Below, piece after piece: positions 32,044 through 41,523 of a stretch of 64,000 nucleotides of DNA. A model generated the notes under the pieces. The model searched no databases, was not told where the DNA came from, and saw only the letters and a program-made list of their open reading frames with translations. Position numbers and translations under genes: made by a program. Numbering within the stretch: the first letter of the stretch is position 1; each line of letters begins with the position of its first letter. This DNA is from Planctomyces sp. SH-PL62. GTDB taxonomy: Bacteria > Planctomycetota > Planctomycetia > Isosphaerales > Isosphaeraceae. The stretch lies in NCBI RefSeq assembly GCF_001610895.1, contig NZ_CP011273.1:5890001-5954000 (forward strand). Reading direction: 5' to 3'.

Positions 32044-32808
32044 TCAGTGCCTCCTGAAAACGGCGCCCGTGTCGAGATCCAACTCGTAGACCTCGACGTC
32101 GAGCCCGCCGGGAGGGTTCACCGCGAACGCGAGCTTTTTGCGATCGTACGACAGGCGCGGCTGGGATTGAGAAGCATGCGGCGGGGGAGGATCGACCGAA
32201 GAACCGACCGAAAGCTCGCGCGAGGCCTCCTGGCCGCCGCGAAACGAAGTGAGGTCGACGACCAGCGGGCCTTGCTGGAGGGTCGTCGGGATTGGGGCGC
32301 CGGGGGGGAGCTTTTGGAGATTCTTGCCGTCGGCGTCGATCCGCCACCAGTCGGCGGAGCGGGCGAGGCCCGTCGAGGGAGAGACGCGGACGAAGTAGAG
32401 GAAAGAGCCGTCCGCCGAGAACTCGCGGGGGCTGTCCAGGAACGCGCCGCTCGTCAACGGCCTCGGATTCGCCCCCTCGCTCGACATCGACCAGAGATGG
32501 GTCCACCCGCCGACCTGTTTTGCGTAAACGATCGTCTTCCCGTCCGGGGAAAACAACGGTTGGTTCTCGAACGCGGGATCGCGGGTCAACGGGACCGGAT
32601 CTTCGATCCCCTCGCCGCACACATAGAGGTCGCCGCGACCGGACCGAGGGGAAGAGAAGACGATCCGCCCGGTGGTCGGGGAGATCGAGGGCGATCCGCC
32701 CTCGTAACGCCCCGTTTCCAGGAAACGCCCCCAGTCGTCCTCCCCCCGGTCGCAGCCCGCGACGAAGGCGACCGTAAGAAGCGCCGCGAACCACGCGAAC
32801 CCTCTCAT
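32044..32808 (-). CDS. TolB/PD40-like lipoprotein
   Basis: A 254-residue protein with a lipoprotein signal (VAFVAGC, lipidated Cys about residue 19). The mature part holds PD40/TolB-type beta-propeller repeats (SPTTGRIVFSSPRSGRGDLYVC, FSPDGKTIVYAKQVGGWTHLW, FSADGSFLYFVRVS, LSYDRKKLAFAVNPPGG). Five or six blades can be counted, so a full single propeller is plausible. It probably acts as an envelope protein in binding; no catalytic residues are seen. It lies between the zinc-ribbon gene and the metalloprotease on the same strand, with about 40 and 108 bases of spacing. Confidence 0.82.
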   Translation of the reverse strand: MRGFAWFAALLTVAFVAGCDRGEDDWGRFLETGRYEGGSPSISPTTGRIVFSSPRSGRGDLYVCGEGIEDPVPLTRDPAFENQPLFSPDGKTIVYAKQVGGWTHLWSMSSEGANPRPLTSGAFLDSPREFSADGSFLYFVRVSPSTGLARSADWWRIDADGKNLQKLPPGAPIPTTLQQGPLVVDLTSFRGGQEASRELSVGSSVDPPPPHASQSQPRLSYDRKKLAFAVNPPGGLDVEVYELDLDTGAVFRRH

Positions 32809-32916
32809 GGAGCGATCCCCCCGGGGGGCCCCCCCCGCCCGGCCCTCGGCCCTCTCCCGCCGCGAGGGCCGAAGGAGGCGGTCGGGCCGGCCGAAGAGGG
32901 CCGTCGTCGATCTCGA

Positions 32917-35874
32917 TCAGGGCTCGTTGGCGTAGAGGTTCGCCTTGAGGATCTGGTCGATCCGATGCCGCATCTCGGTGAGATGGGCCAGGGAGGTGTC
33001 ATCGATCTTGCCCTGGTCGCGGGCCACGGCCTCGTCGATCTTGCGGCCGATCTCTTCGAGGTGCAGCCGGGCGAGGTTCTTGGCGTCGGGGGGCGTCGAG
33101 CTTGAGCCGCCGAGCATGACGACGTAGCCGTAAAGCGCCCCGAAGTTGTTGTCGTTCTTGGGGCCGAGGACCATCGCGCCCAGCCGCTTGACGTACTCGC
33201 GCTGGAGGTTGCGGCGGATGGTCGAGACGGCGGCGGGGGACGGCCCGGCCGGCGGCGGGGCCAGCTCGGTGAAGATGCCGTCGGTGAACGCCCGGAAGAC
33301 GTCCTGGATCTTCAGCGGGTTCGAGCCGGGGTCGCTCTGTGCCTCCTGGTTCTGGAGCCTCTGGAGCGTGGCCGGGGCGAGGCATTCGTCGAGCGCGATC
33401 TCCTGGATGTTCAGGATCGCGTTGTAGACGGGATAGCCCGCGCTCCCGCCGGAGAAGTAGCGGTTGTCCTGCCAGGACTCGCGGACCAGCTTGCGGAGCA
33501 GGGCCGGGGAGAACTGGAAGGCCTTGTCCGAGAGGATCCGCTCGACGAGGAGCTTGAGCGCCTCGCGCTGCTTGTCGCCGGCGACCGGGATGACGGGGTC
33601 CTGGGCCTTCTCGGTCCCCTTGAAGTCGCGACGGACGGACTGGCCGCCGATGTGCTCGGCCGCGAGATACGCCCCGTTGCCGAACTGGCTGATACACGAG
33701 CCGAAGGCGGCGCGCAGGCGGCTCCACGACTCGTTGTCGCGGACGACCTTGGCGTCGAGATCCTTCAGCAGCTCGGCCGCCATCTCCATGCGCTGCTTGC
33801 CGTAGGCGAGCGTGTCGTTGCTGAGGTCGTAGGTGTTGACCTGGGGGTCGTTGTTGCTGAAGTCGTCGTCGGTGGCGAAGGTCAGGTCGGGATCGGGGGA
33901 CTTCGCGGCGATCTTCTTCAGCTCGGCCGCCTCGTCCCCCTCGACCTGCTTGTAGGCGTACTCGATCGCCCAGTAGTCGTAGGGGCCGATGGTGGTGGAG
34001 GCGTAATCCCCCTGCTTCTGGCCTTTGGGGGCGACGTTGATCGGGTTGTAGTCCATCACGCTCCCGGCCATCCCCTTCACCCGGGTGACCGCCGTGTCGT
34101 TGATCTCCTCGGGCCTGAGCATGACGCTCGCCTTGAAGTTGTGGCGGAGGCCCAGCGAGTGGCCCACCTCGTGCATCACCACTTCCTTGATCGCCTGGCC
34201 CAGGAACTCCTCGGGGAGTTTGGGCTCGTCCTTCTTCGCCTGGTCCTTATCCTTGTCCTTGTCGTCGCCGTCCTTCTTGGCGTCGTCGAGGGCGAGGCCG
34301 GCCAGCGCCAGCGAGGCGAACCGCATCTCGCTCGACTTGGCGGCGGAGTAGTTGCAGGCGGCCAGGCGGCCCTGGCTCATCCGGCGCTGGAGCTGGGCCT
34401 GGATCGGGTCCCAGCCCATCGGCACGACGTCGAGGGCCATCGGCGCGACGCCCCCGGGGGCGATCGGCAGCCCGACGGCCGCCGCCTTGCGGATGGCGTC
34501 CCGGCGCGAGCCCGGCGGAGGGACGGAGAAGCCGAAGCCCTGCTTGCCCGCCATGATCGGGCTGATCACCTCGACCATCGCCAGCGGGACCACGTCGGCG
34601 GACGGCTCGCCGGGACGGGCGACGGGCGTGGGCACGCCCACGAGCATCGCGTACTCCTCCTTCCACGTCTTGATCCAGCTGGCGTCGAAGATCACGTCGC
34701 CGTCGATCATCTCGCCCGTCAGCGGGTTGCTCCGCAGCCCCGACATCGCGTAAGTCGACCCGGTCGTGATCCAGCGCAAGGTGCAGTAATTGATGTCCTC
34801 GGGATCGAAGTCGTCCTGATCGTTCTGCCAGCGGACCGCCAGCGCATTGGCGAAGCCGATCTTCTCGAACGCCTTGTTCCACTCCAGGATGCCCTGCTCC
34901 ACGTACGGCCGGTGCTCCAGCGGCACGTTGTCCTCGATCCACCAGACGATCTGCTTCTTCGGCGGCGAGAGCTTGGCCTTGGGATCGGCCTTCTCCAGAC
35001 GCCAGCGATTGATCATCCGCCTGGAGTCGGTGTCCGGGTTCGCCTGGCTGTAGTCGGTCACGGCGTTCAGAAAGTGCCCCACGCGGTAGTCGGCCGTCCG
35101 GGGCTTGTAGCTGGAGTCGGGCGCCTTGCAGAGGCTGTAATGGATGACCATCGTCGTCCCCCGAGGGTCGACCACCGGCGACGAACCGCCACCAAAAGAG
35201 TAGTAGCCGGATCGCCCACCCGAGAACGTCGCCTCCACCTGGATTTCGACGTTGTTGGGATACGCGCGGATTTTAAACCAACGCGACCGATTTTTATCAA
35301 AGCCTCCCATGCCGACCTGGGCGAAATCGCTCAAGAAAACATCGCCCAGATCCACGACCAGGCCGCCGCCGTTGGGGCTGATGCTCAGGATCGGCAGCGC
35401 CATGAGGATCGAGTCGGTGTAGTTCTGCTTGACCGCCTTCTCAAGCGGCGTCCCCGCCGCCGCCGTGAAGTGGATGTTCTTGCGGACGAGCTGCAACTTG
35501 TCGTCGACCCGACGGAACGAGAGCACCCACTCGTCGCCGAAATTCAAAGGGTTCCCCGCGCTCGCCCCTCCACGCGCGATCACGATCGGCGCCAGGATCG
35601 GCTGATCGAGCTGATTCGGCTTGATCTCGGCGTAAAGGTGCTGCTCCTTCTCATGCAGCGTGAGAAACCCTTCGTACTTCTTCGAGTCCTTCGTCAGTTC
35701 CGCGAAGTCCTGAAACTTCTTCGGCTCGGCCGGCTTGGCGGCCGTGGGCGTCTTCTCACCCGCCGCGTCGGGCGGCTTGGCCGCCTCCTGCCCCCAGGCG
35801 CCCACCCCCCCCAGCAACACGGCCAGGAACGCCGACGCCCGCGCAGAGTCCGACAATCGCCTCGACACGTCCAT
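32917..35874 (-). CDS. Secreted zinc-dependent metalloprotease (DUF5117/DUF4953 type)
   Basis: A 985-residue protein. The ATG at 35874 gives a signal peptide (RASAFLAVLLGGVGAWGQ); the 36 residues upstream in frame look spurious. A Pro/Ala/Lys-rich linker follows. The N-terminal half matches DUF5117-type proteins (FLTLHEKEQHLYAEIKPNQLDQPILAPIVIARG). The zinc motif is HEVGHSLGLRHNF (from about residue 567), HExxHxxGxxH, with SVMDYNPINV nearby as the Met-turn. A charged insert (KKDGDDKDKDKDQAKKDE) precedes the active site. It should be an extracytoplasmic metalloendopeptidase. Key residues are intact. Confidence 0.92.
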   Translation of the reverse strand: MDVSRRLSDSARASAFLAVLLGGVGAWGQEAAKPPDAAGEKTPTAAKPAEPKKFQDFAELTKDSKKYEGFLTLHEKEQHLYAEIKPNQLDQPILAPIVIARGGASAGNPLNFGDEWVLSFRRVDDKLQLVRKNIHFTAAAGTPLEKAVKQNYTDSILMALPILSISPNGGGLVVDLGDVFLSDFAQVGMGGFDKNRSRWFKIRAYPNNVEIQVEATFSGGRSGYYSFGGGSSPVVDPRGTTMVIHYSLCKAPDSSYKPRTADYRVGHFLNAVTDYSQANPDTDSRRMINRWRLEKADPKAKLSPPKKQIVWWIEDNVPLEHRPYVEQGILEWNKAFEKIGFANALAVRWQNDQDDFDPEDINYCTLRWITTGSTYAMSGLRSNPLTGEMIDGDVIFDASWIKTWKEEYAMLVGVPTPVARPGEPSADVVPLAMVEVISPIMAGKQGFGFSVPPPGSRRDAIRKAAAVGLPIAPGGVAPMALDVVPMGWDPIQAQLQRRMSQGRLAACNYSAAKSSEMRFASLALAGLALDDAKKDGDDKDKDKDQAKKDEPKLPEEFLGQAIKEVVMHEVGHSLGLRHNFKASVMLRPEEINDTAVTRVKGMAGSVMDYNPINVAPKGQKQGDYASTTIGPYDYWAIEYAYKQVEGDEAAELKKIAAKSPDPDLTFATDDDFSNNDPQVNTYDLSNDTLAYGKQRMEMAAELLKDLDAKVVRDNESWSRLRAAFGSCISQFGNGAYLAAEHIGGQSVRRDFKGTEKAQDPVIPVAGDKQREALKLLVERILSDKAFQFSPALLRKLVRESWQDNRYFSGGSAGYPVYNAILNIQEIALDECLAPATLQRLQNQEAQSDPGSNPLKIQDVFRAFTDGIFTELAPPPAGPSPAAVSTIRRNLQREYVKRLGAMVLGPKNDNNFGALYGYVVMLGGSSSTPPDAKNLARLHLEEIGRKIDEAVARDQGKIDDTSLAHLTEMRHRIDQILKANLYANEP

Positions 35875-36552
35875 ACATCGCCTCCCGAATGAAGCCCGAG
35901 GAATCAGCGACCCGTCGCGGGCGCCCCGGCGACCGCACAACCCCCGCAGCCCGCGCATCTCCGATCTTTGACAAAAGTCCAAGTCGATTGCAAGAACCTA
36001 ACCTCGGTCCCGGCGTCCTTCCGCACGACCCTCCTTCCCCGGCCTCCGCTTCGTTCGCCTACGATCGCGGCCGCCACGTCGATCCCCCCAACCCCCGAGG
36101 AGGCCCCCCGCCACTTACATCGAGCTCAGGTCCCCATTTTCGACCCGACGAAGAACGCTTTGAATAGCAGCGAATTCCCGTATCCCGGAGGATCCTGCAG
36201 CGAAATCTCCAGGCATCAGCCTTACGCAAACAACCAGGCTTACCAAGACAAATATCGATACTGAGGAGGACAAGAAAGCCGCCGAAAATGCCACTGCTTA
36301 TCATAGCGTAAAGCTTTATGTTTCCATTTGTCGACATCGCCTTCGCAAATCCAATCGAAACACTCCACAAACCGACATGATCCTTGACAACACCACATGG
36401 GCAAGTGTCTTATAGCAGCGTCCCTCGCACTTCCAAGAATGCAACCCGCCTGCGAGTGACGCGACACACGCTGATTGAGACACCGAATCCGCAGTGGTCG
36501 TTCCGATTGGTCAAGGATGCAACAAACAACGGATTCTCTCGAGGCCCACACC
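35875..36552. other. Gene-free, lower-GC intergenic region
   Basis: 678 bases between the metalloprotease start and the PEP-CTERM gene. GC is visibly below the surroundings, most clearly at 36230-36480. A plus-strand TTGACA occurs at 35968-35973 but lacks a convincing -10 at the right distance. Short open frames on both strands have no recognisable features. Confidence 0.5.
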
Positions 36553-37155
36553 ATGCGAACTCTTCGTCCCCTCGCGCTGCTCGCCGCCTTGGCCGCAGCC
36601 GTCGCGGTCGCCCCCGCCGTCCAGGCCGAGACGGTGCTCTTCGGCACCGACGGCGTCTTCACGTCGAGCGGCACCAGCACGCTCGACCTGGGGAATGGCA
36701 ACTCCATCTCGTTCAACGGCCAGGGGTTCAACACCGCCAACCCCAACCCCTTCACCTTCGCCACCTTCGGCCAGTTCGACACGAGCGGCTTCACGACGGA
36801 CATCGAAACCCCGGTCACGACCGGCTTCGAACTGACCATCGGCCAGTTGGCGCCGACCTTCGGCGAGGCCCAGTTCATCGGCACCATCGCCGGCAACCTG
36901 ACCGTCTCCAGCAGCGGCGTGGTCCTCACGTTCACCTCGCCGCTGGCCGTGATGATCGGGAACATCAAGTATGAGATCCTCTCCTCCGACCTGGGCGCCG
37001 GCACACTCGTCCTGTCTCCTCCGGAGATCAACAACGGCCTGACGAGCATCAACGCCCGGATCACGGCCATCCCCGAGCCGTCGGCCTTCATCCTGATGGG
37101 CCTCGCCGCCCCGGCGGCGTTCCTCTACCGTCGGCGCACCGCCACGGTGGCCTGA
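36553..37155 (+). CDS. PEP-CTERM sorting domain protein
   Basis: A 200-residue secreted protein. The ATG at 36553 gives a signal peptide (LALLAALAAAVAVAPAVQA). The middle is a beta-rich domain (GNSISFNGQGFNTANPNPFTFATFGQFDT, IGTIAGNLTVSSSGVVLTF). The C-terminus is a typical PEP-CTERM signal: IPEPS, then a hydrophobic helix (AFILMGLAAPAAFLY) and RRR. Such proteins are processed by an exosortase and attached to or released at the cell surface, often with exopolysaccharide. No exosortase gene is in the window. A strong intrinsic terminator follows about 30 bases after the stop. Confidence 0.9.
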   Translation: MRTLRPLALLAALAAAVAVAPAVQAETVLFGTDGVFTSSGTSTLDLGNGNSISFNGQGFNTANPNPFTFATFGQFDTSGFTTDIETPVTTGFELTIGQLAPTFGEAQFIGTIAGNLTVSSSGVVLTFTSPLAVMIGNIKYEILSSDLGAGTLVLSPPEINNGLTSINARITAIPEPSAFILMGLAAPAAFLYRRRTATVA

Positions 37156-37187
37156 CCACAGACCTCTCTCACTCGCCGATCAGCGTG

Positions 37188-37224
37188 AAAGGCACGCTCC
37201 CGGAGGTCCGGGAGCGTGCCTTTT
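37188..37224 (+). terminator. Intrinsic terminator of the PEP-CTERM gene
   Basis: A perfect 16-bp stem (AAAGGCACGCTCCCGG at 37188-37203, its complement at 37208-37223) with an AGGT loop and a TTTT tail. This is the strongest terminator in the window. Confidence 0.9.
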
Positions 37225-38462
37225 CGATTCTTGAGACGATGAGACGCCGACTTTCACCACACTTCCTGCCGCCGAACCCCTCAGGGCTCCACCCCTCGGC
37301 CGCATCGGACCGCGTCCGTCGACGATGGAGGGTGGCCTTTCGTCGCCCTCCTCGACCGATGACGCCACTGCTCGCCACGGAAAAGCAGGCTCGACCTCGA
37401 ACTTCGGGGAGGAACGGCGAGCCTCCTGATCGCGATCGCCAGGGTCGACGTCCTGGATCCAGACGTCTCCTTACGCACGAAATTGATCACTTCCCCCCAT
37501 CGTCCGGCGCGACCGTTCCCGTCGCCAGCGTTCGCGGATTCCCGGCCGAGCTCCACGAGCCCAAACTCGCTCCGACGCTCCGCCCGCCCTGTCGTACGCG
37601 AGTCGATCCTTCTCCCGGCCCGCCCCCCATTCGCGCGCCGGAAGCCGTTCAAGCCGCCAAAATCCACCGGATCCCCCTGCAGGAGCCCCGCCGAGGCGGC
37701 CCGCACGTCGCCCGACTTCGACGCGGAAGCATCGCGGCCGCGACCGGGCCGGGCTCTCTCTTGAAGAGACCCGATCGGCCCCTCGCGCCGCCGTTCTCAA
37801 CACGTTTCATGCACATATCGACCAGAGCGATCGAGACGACCGAAACCGTCCGTCGACTGACACGACATCCGTATCCGCATATTTTCACTGCTTATTCTTT
37901 ATAGAGGGCAGGCTGCGGCTCGCATGCCTCGATCGACGAAAACCCTGGAGAATCATCGCGTCGCCGGCTTGATCGAGCCCGCTCGATCAAGCCGGCGCAC
38001 GGCGCCAAGGGTGCATTCAGGCACAGAAGCATTCCGTAAAAAAACCGACATATCTTCGATCAGATTCTTGACGCGGCCGTCGAAAGCCGCTAGGTTCGTG
38101 TCGACCTTTAGATGTGACTTCGCCGATCAGTTCGAGTCGCATCCCGCCGAGACCACGTTGAGCGTGGTCGACTGCAATGAATCGGAGGGGGGCCGTTCGA
38201 CGGCCTTCCACTCCAACCATCCGTACCTGACGCATCGAGGACGTCCGCGGACGCGCCGACGTTTGGCGCCTCCACGCACTGACTTGAACGTCTCCCAAGC
38301 TTTTTCAGATCCAATTCGACACGATCGCCAACCTTCGTTCGATCCCTGAACTATGTTCTGGGTGGTCGACCGGTGCCGCCGCGGATTCTCGCACAGGCGC
38401 CAGCTCCAGCTTCATGACGGACCACACCCGGCCCTCTAACATGATATGAGCGAGAACAACGT
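37225..38462. other. Long gene-poor region
   Basis: About 1.2 kb with no gene that can be supported. Open frames such as 37185-37904 and 37924-38349 on the plus strand are Arg/Ser/Pro-rich, lack a ribosome site and lack recognisable motifs. GC falls toward the right end. It includes the perfect palindrome at 37962-37997. Confidence 0.5.
37962..37997. repeat. Perfect 16-bp inverted repeat
   Basis: CGCCGGCTTGATCGAG (37962-37977), a CCCG centre, and the exact complement CTCGATCAAGCCGGCG (37982-37997). There is no T-run on either side, so a terminator is unlikely. It could be a protein-binding site or the hairpin of a small RNA. Confidence 0.8.
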
Positions 38463-39245
38463 ATGTTCTTCGACAGATTCATTGCCCGGCGTCGCCGCCA
38501 GGCCGCCGTCCGCGCCAACGTCCGGTCCCGCCGCCCCGCCGTCGAGCTCATGGAGCAGCGTCAGCTCCTGGCGACCTACATCACCGTCGGCAACGTCACG
38601 ATGACCGAGGGGACCGGCGGCACATCCACGGCGAACTTCGTGGTCAGCCTCTCGGCCCCCTCCACGCAGTCGGTCTCCGTCGACTACGACACCGCGGATT
38701 GGACGGCCCACGCCGGCTCGGACTACGTGGCCGCTTCCGGGACGTTGACGTTCGCCCCGGGCGAGAAGACCAAGGTCGTCCCGGTCTCGATCGTCCCCGA
38801 CGCCACCCCCGAGTTGAGCGAACTCTTCAATCTGAATCTGTCCAACTCGACCAACGGCACGATCTTCACGAAGTCGGCCACCGGGAAGATCGTCGACGAC
38901 GACACCGTCCTGGCCCCGAAGCTGGCCGTCGCCGACGTCCGGATGCTGCGAGGCATGACCGGGCCCCGGACCATGACCTTCAACATCACCCTCAACTCGG
39001 CGCAGCGGACCTCCGTATCGGTGAAGGCCGCCACGTCCAACTGGTCGGCCGTCGCGGGCGTGGACTATACGGCGAAGGCGGAATTGCTGACGTTCGCCCC
39101 CGGCGAGACGACCAAGTCGTTCACCGTGACGATCTTCGGGACCTCCACGGCGACGAGCGACAAGAAGTTCCTCGTGACGCTGAGCGGCACGAGCGCGTCG
39201 CTCGCCCGCGGGACCGCCGCCGGCACGATGGCCTACGGCGCGTGA
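38463..39245 (+). CDS. Calx-beta domain surface protein with sorting-like N-terminus
   Basis: A 260-residue protein. The N-terminus is very basic (RFIARRRRQAAVRANVRSRRP) and runs into VELMEQRQLLATY, which resembles the planctomycete L-E-P-R-x-L-L surface-protein motif. Two Calx-beta repeats follow, about residues 42-145 (TEGTGGTSTANFVVSLS, DYVAASGTLTFAPGEKTKVVPVSI, LSELFNLNLSNSTNG) and 155-260 (DYTAKAELLTFAPGETTKSFTVTI). Calx-beta domains often bind calcium. The protein is short compared with the giant Calx-beta proteins of this phylum. No clear Shine-Dalgarno precedes the ATG. Confidence 0.85.
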   Translation: MFFDRFIARRRRQAAVRANVRSRRPAVELMEQRQLLATYITVGNVTMTEGTGGTSTANFVVSLSAPSTQSVSVDYDTADWTAHAGSDYVAASGTLTFAPGEKTKVVPVSIVPDATPELSELFNLNLSNSTNGTIFTKSATGKIVDDDTVLAPKLAVADVRMLRGMTGPRTMTFNITLNSAQRTSVSVKAATSNWSAVAGVDYTAKAELLTFAPGETTKSFTVTIFGTSTATSDKKFLVTLSGTSASLARGTAAGTMAYGA

Positions 39246-39268
39246 CCCAGGGTCCCGCCAAATCCCGG

Positions 39269-39294
39269 CCGGGGACGTCCCTCGACGTCCCCGG
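39269..39294 (+). terminator. Hairpin after the Calx-beta gene
   Basis: A perfect 11-bp stem (CCGGGGACGTC / GACGTCCCCGG) with the loop CCTC, 24 bases after the stop. No T-tract. Confidence 0.5.
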
Positions 39295-40450
39295 TCGCAT
39301 CCATCGACCCAACACCTTCGCATCAGCCAATCATCATCATTCTCGCAATCATCAAGATCTCGCGATCGCGCCCGCCCGGCATGCGGACGCCTTCGTGATC
39401 TCCAGGGAAGCTGAAACGCCATCTCGGCTTGCGACCGACGGAACGTGGTGAGGCTCCAGGCCTCATTCGCGACACAAATCCGACACGCTCGGCCCCGCCC
39501 CGAGTTCGAAGCCGCCGAGGCGGCGCAACACCCGGCCGCTGGCGTTCCACCGTTCGCGTTCGACCCATGTAGGGCGTAGCGAGGTAGGCGGCCTTGCCAC
39601 CGCGTGGCGGCCCGAACATCGCGATGGATCGGACTGGTGCCTTCGCGCGTCGTTCCTCAAAGCATCCCGGAGGGAAAGCGGCCCTGTTGTCGAGGGTGGG
39701 GCCGAACGGCATCGTGAACAGCGGTCGTAGCACGAAGCCTGCCATCGGACTCGCGGCATTGCGAGCATGACGCGGTCGGCGATGCCCAGGAGGCCCCGGC
39801 CCACCGCGTCGACGACCTCGATCCCGAGTCGCGCGGGTTCCCTCACGACCCGTTCCGTCGGGCCCCCGGCGGTTTCGTGAAATTGCTCCGGGGCCGCCAG
39901 GTAGCCAGCGACCGGTCCACACTTTGGGTAGCCCGTAGGGATCGTTCTAACGAGCCTCCCGTGTTCGTGCTGACCGAGGCATGAGGCGGCCCGTTCAACC
40001 CCCTCCGCGCCGACCTCACCGGAATGGCCCCGCAGGAATAGGTGCCAGGCACGCGAGCCGAACCTGGCGAGGATCCACTCCGCGATCGGGACGTCCCGGC
40101 CCAGAATGCGGTGGGACGTCCCGTCCTCGCACCGTCGGCTGGATCGGTCGAGGACGCTCATCCATCGCCCGTATCGTGCGGGCGAATCCCTGGATCCTAA
40201 CTCGCCCAACTTGAGCGACCGCGATACCAGGACCCTTATTCGGGAGATCGCGCAAGCCCAGCCTGGAAATCCAGGTAGACTCGAGGCCGGTGGCGGCCTG
40301 GTCGTCGCACACAACGGACGACATGGGTCGAACTTGATCGACTGGAGTCGCCATGGACGGCCCGGACGAGCCGATGGGCAAAGTGAAATTCACCCGAGAA
40401 AAGACAGCGTCCGACGGGCCGGGACGGCCTGTGGCGGACGATGTTGGAAG
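39295..40450. other. Long gene-poor region
   Basis: About 1.2 kb without a supported gene. A minus-strand frame (39463-40314) is open for 283 codons but is rich in Arg, Ser and Cys, has no known motif and no ribosome site. It may be a decayed gene or chance in high-GC DNA. Another minus-strand frame (39323-39922) overlaps it with no better support. Confidence 0.45.
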
Positions 40451-40523
<73 letters not shown>

Positions 40524-40731
40524 GAGTGGCAGGTGTGATTGACTGGGGTATCATGACCGGTTTCCGGCTCTTTTGCAAGGGGGTGGCGGGCGAGATTTCG
40601 GGAATTCGTCTCCTGGCGCGTCGCGGGTGGGGGACGGGTCGCGGCAGTTAGAATTCCGGCGATCGAGGGGCTATAATCCTTCAGAGGAAACGGGAACGAG
40701 GCGGTCAGGGACGCGCTCGGGGGGCTCGAGG

Positions 40732-41502
40732 ATGCGGAAGGATTTGGACGACGTCATCCAGGGGTGGCCTTATGATCCCGAACCGGGCGAGGTCCTGGCT
40801 CGCGAGGTCCGGGCGCGGGATGGCCGTAACGTCTTGCAGATCCGGATCGAGCTCGGCGTACTCCAGCTTGAGGTCGCAGGCCGGCCCGACGGATCGCGGC
40901 CGCACGGTGCGTCCACCTACCTGGACTACCTGCGTTACCACGCCGCCAACCAGGCGACGGACGGCGATAAAGGCTCGGACTGGCTGATGTCGCAGCATCA
41001 TTGCGTCGAGGCGGATCGCGAGTTCGTCCAGTTCTACCACCGCCGCATGGCCTGGCTGTCGCTCCGGCGCTATGAGCTGGCGATCCGCGATTCCGACCAC
41101 ACGCTGGCGCTCATGGATTTCGTGCGAAAGCATGGATCGGACGAGGATTACATCGCCTCGCACGAGCAGTTCCGGGGGCTCGTCCAGTTTCACCGGGCCC
41201 AGGCCCAGGCGGCCCTCTCCCTCGAACACAGGCGTCCGGAGGAGGCGATCGACGCTCTCCGCGACGGCGTCGAGAGGCTCCTGAGTCATCAGCGGGCCTG
41301 GTGGGAGGAACGTGACGCGACCGATTCCCCCAACCCCTCTCTGATCGAGCAGCTTCGGCTCAACGAGCAGGAGATTCGCCGCAACTTCGCCGTAGAAAAG
41401 ACCTTGCGCGAGCAGCTCGATGAGGCCGTCGCGCGAGAGGACTATGAGCAGGCGGCCCGGATCCGCGACCAGATCCGCGAGCAGGCCCGGACCCACCGCT
41501 GA
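40732..41502 (+). CDS. UvrB/UvrC-motif protein of unknown function
   Basis: A 256-residue soluble protein from the ATG at 40732. The last ~40 residues form a UvrB/UvrC (UVR) motif, LREQLDEAVAREDYEQAARIRDQIR, a helical hairpin that mediates protein contacts in UvrB, UvrC, McsA and ClpC. The rest shows a short beta region (LQIRIELGVLQLEVAGRPDG) followed by long helices with a TPR-like look (AWLSLRRYELAIRDSDHTLALMDFV, HRAQAQAALSLEHRRPEEAIDALRDGVERLL). No nuclease, helicase or zinc site is visible, so it is not UvrB or UvrC. It probably acts as an adaptor. It converges on pyrK. Confidence 0.82.
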   Translation: MRKDLDDVIQGWPYDPEPGEVLAREVRARDGRNVLQIRIELGVLQLEVAGRPDGSRPHGASTYLDYLRYHAANQATDGDKGSDWLMSQHHCVEADREFVQFYHRRMAWLSLRRYELAIRDSDHTLALMDFVRKHGSDEDYIASHEQFRGLVQFHRAQAQAALSLEHRRPEEAIDALRDGVERLLSHQRAWWEERDATDSPNPSLIEQLRLNEQEIRRNFAVEKTLREQLDEAVAREDYEQAARIRDQIREQARTHR

Positions 41503-41523
41503 CCGTCGCTCAGTGCGACGGTC
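41501..41523. terminator. Shared hairpin between convergent genes
   Basis: A perfect 9-bp stem (GACCGTCGC / GCGACGGTC) with the loop TCAGT. It overlaps the stop codon of the UVR-motif gene (41500-41502) and that of the pyrK-like gene (41510-41512). It could stop transcription in both directions; there is no T-run. Confidence 0.5.

Noticed and set aside
37924-38349. 141-codon plus-strand frame
   Set aside because: Composition is random-like and it reads through the 37962-37997 palindrome.
39463-40314. 283-codon minus-strand frame, possible transposase remnant
   Set aside because: No recognisable domain, no terminal repeats, no ribosome site.
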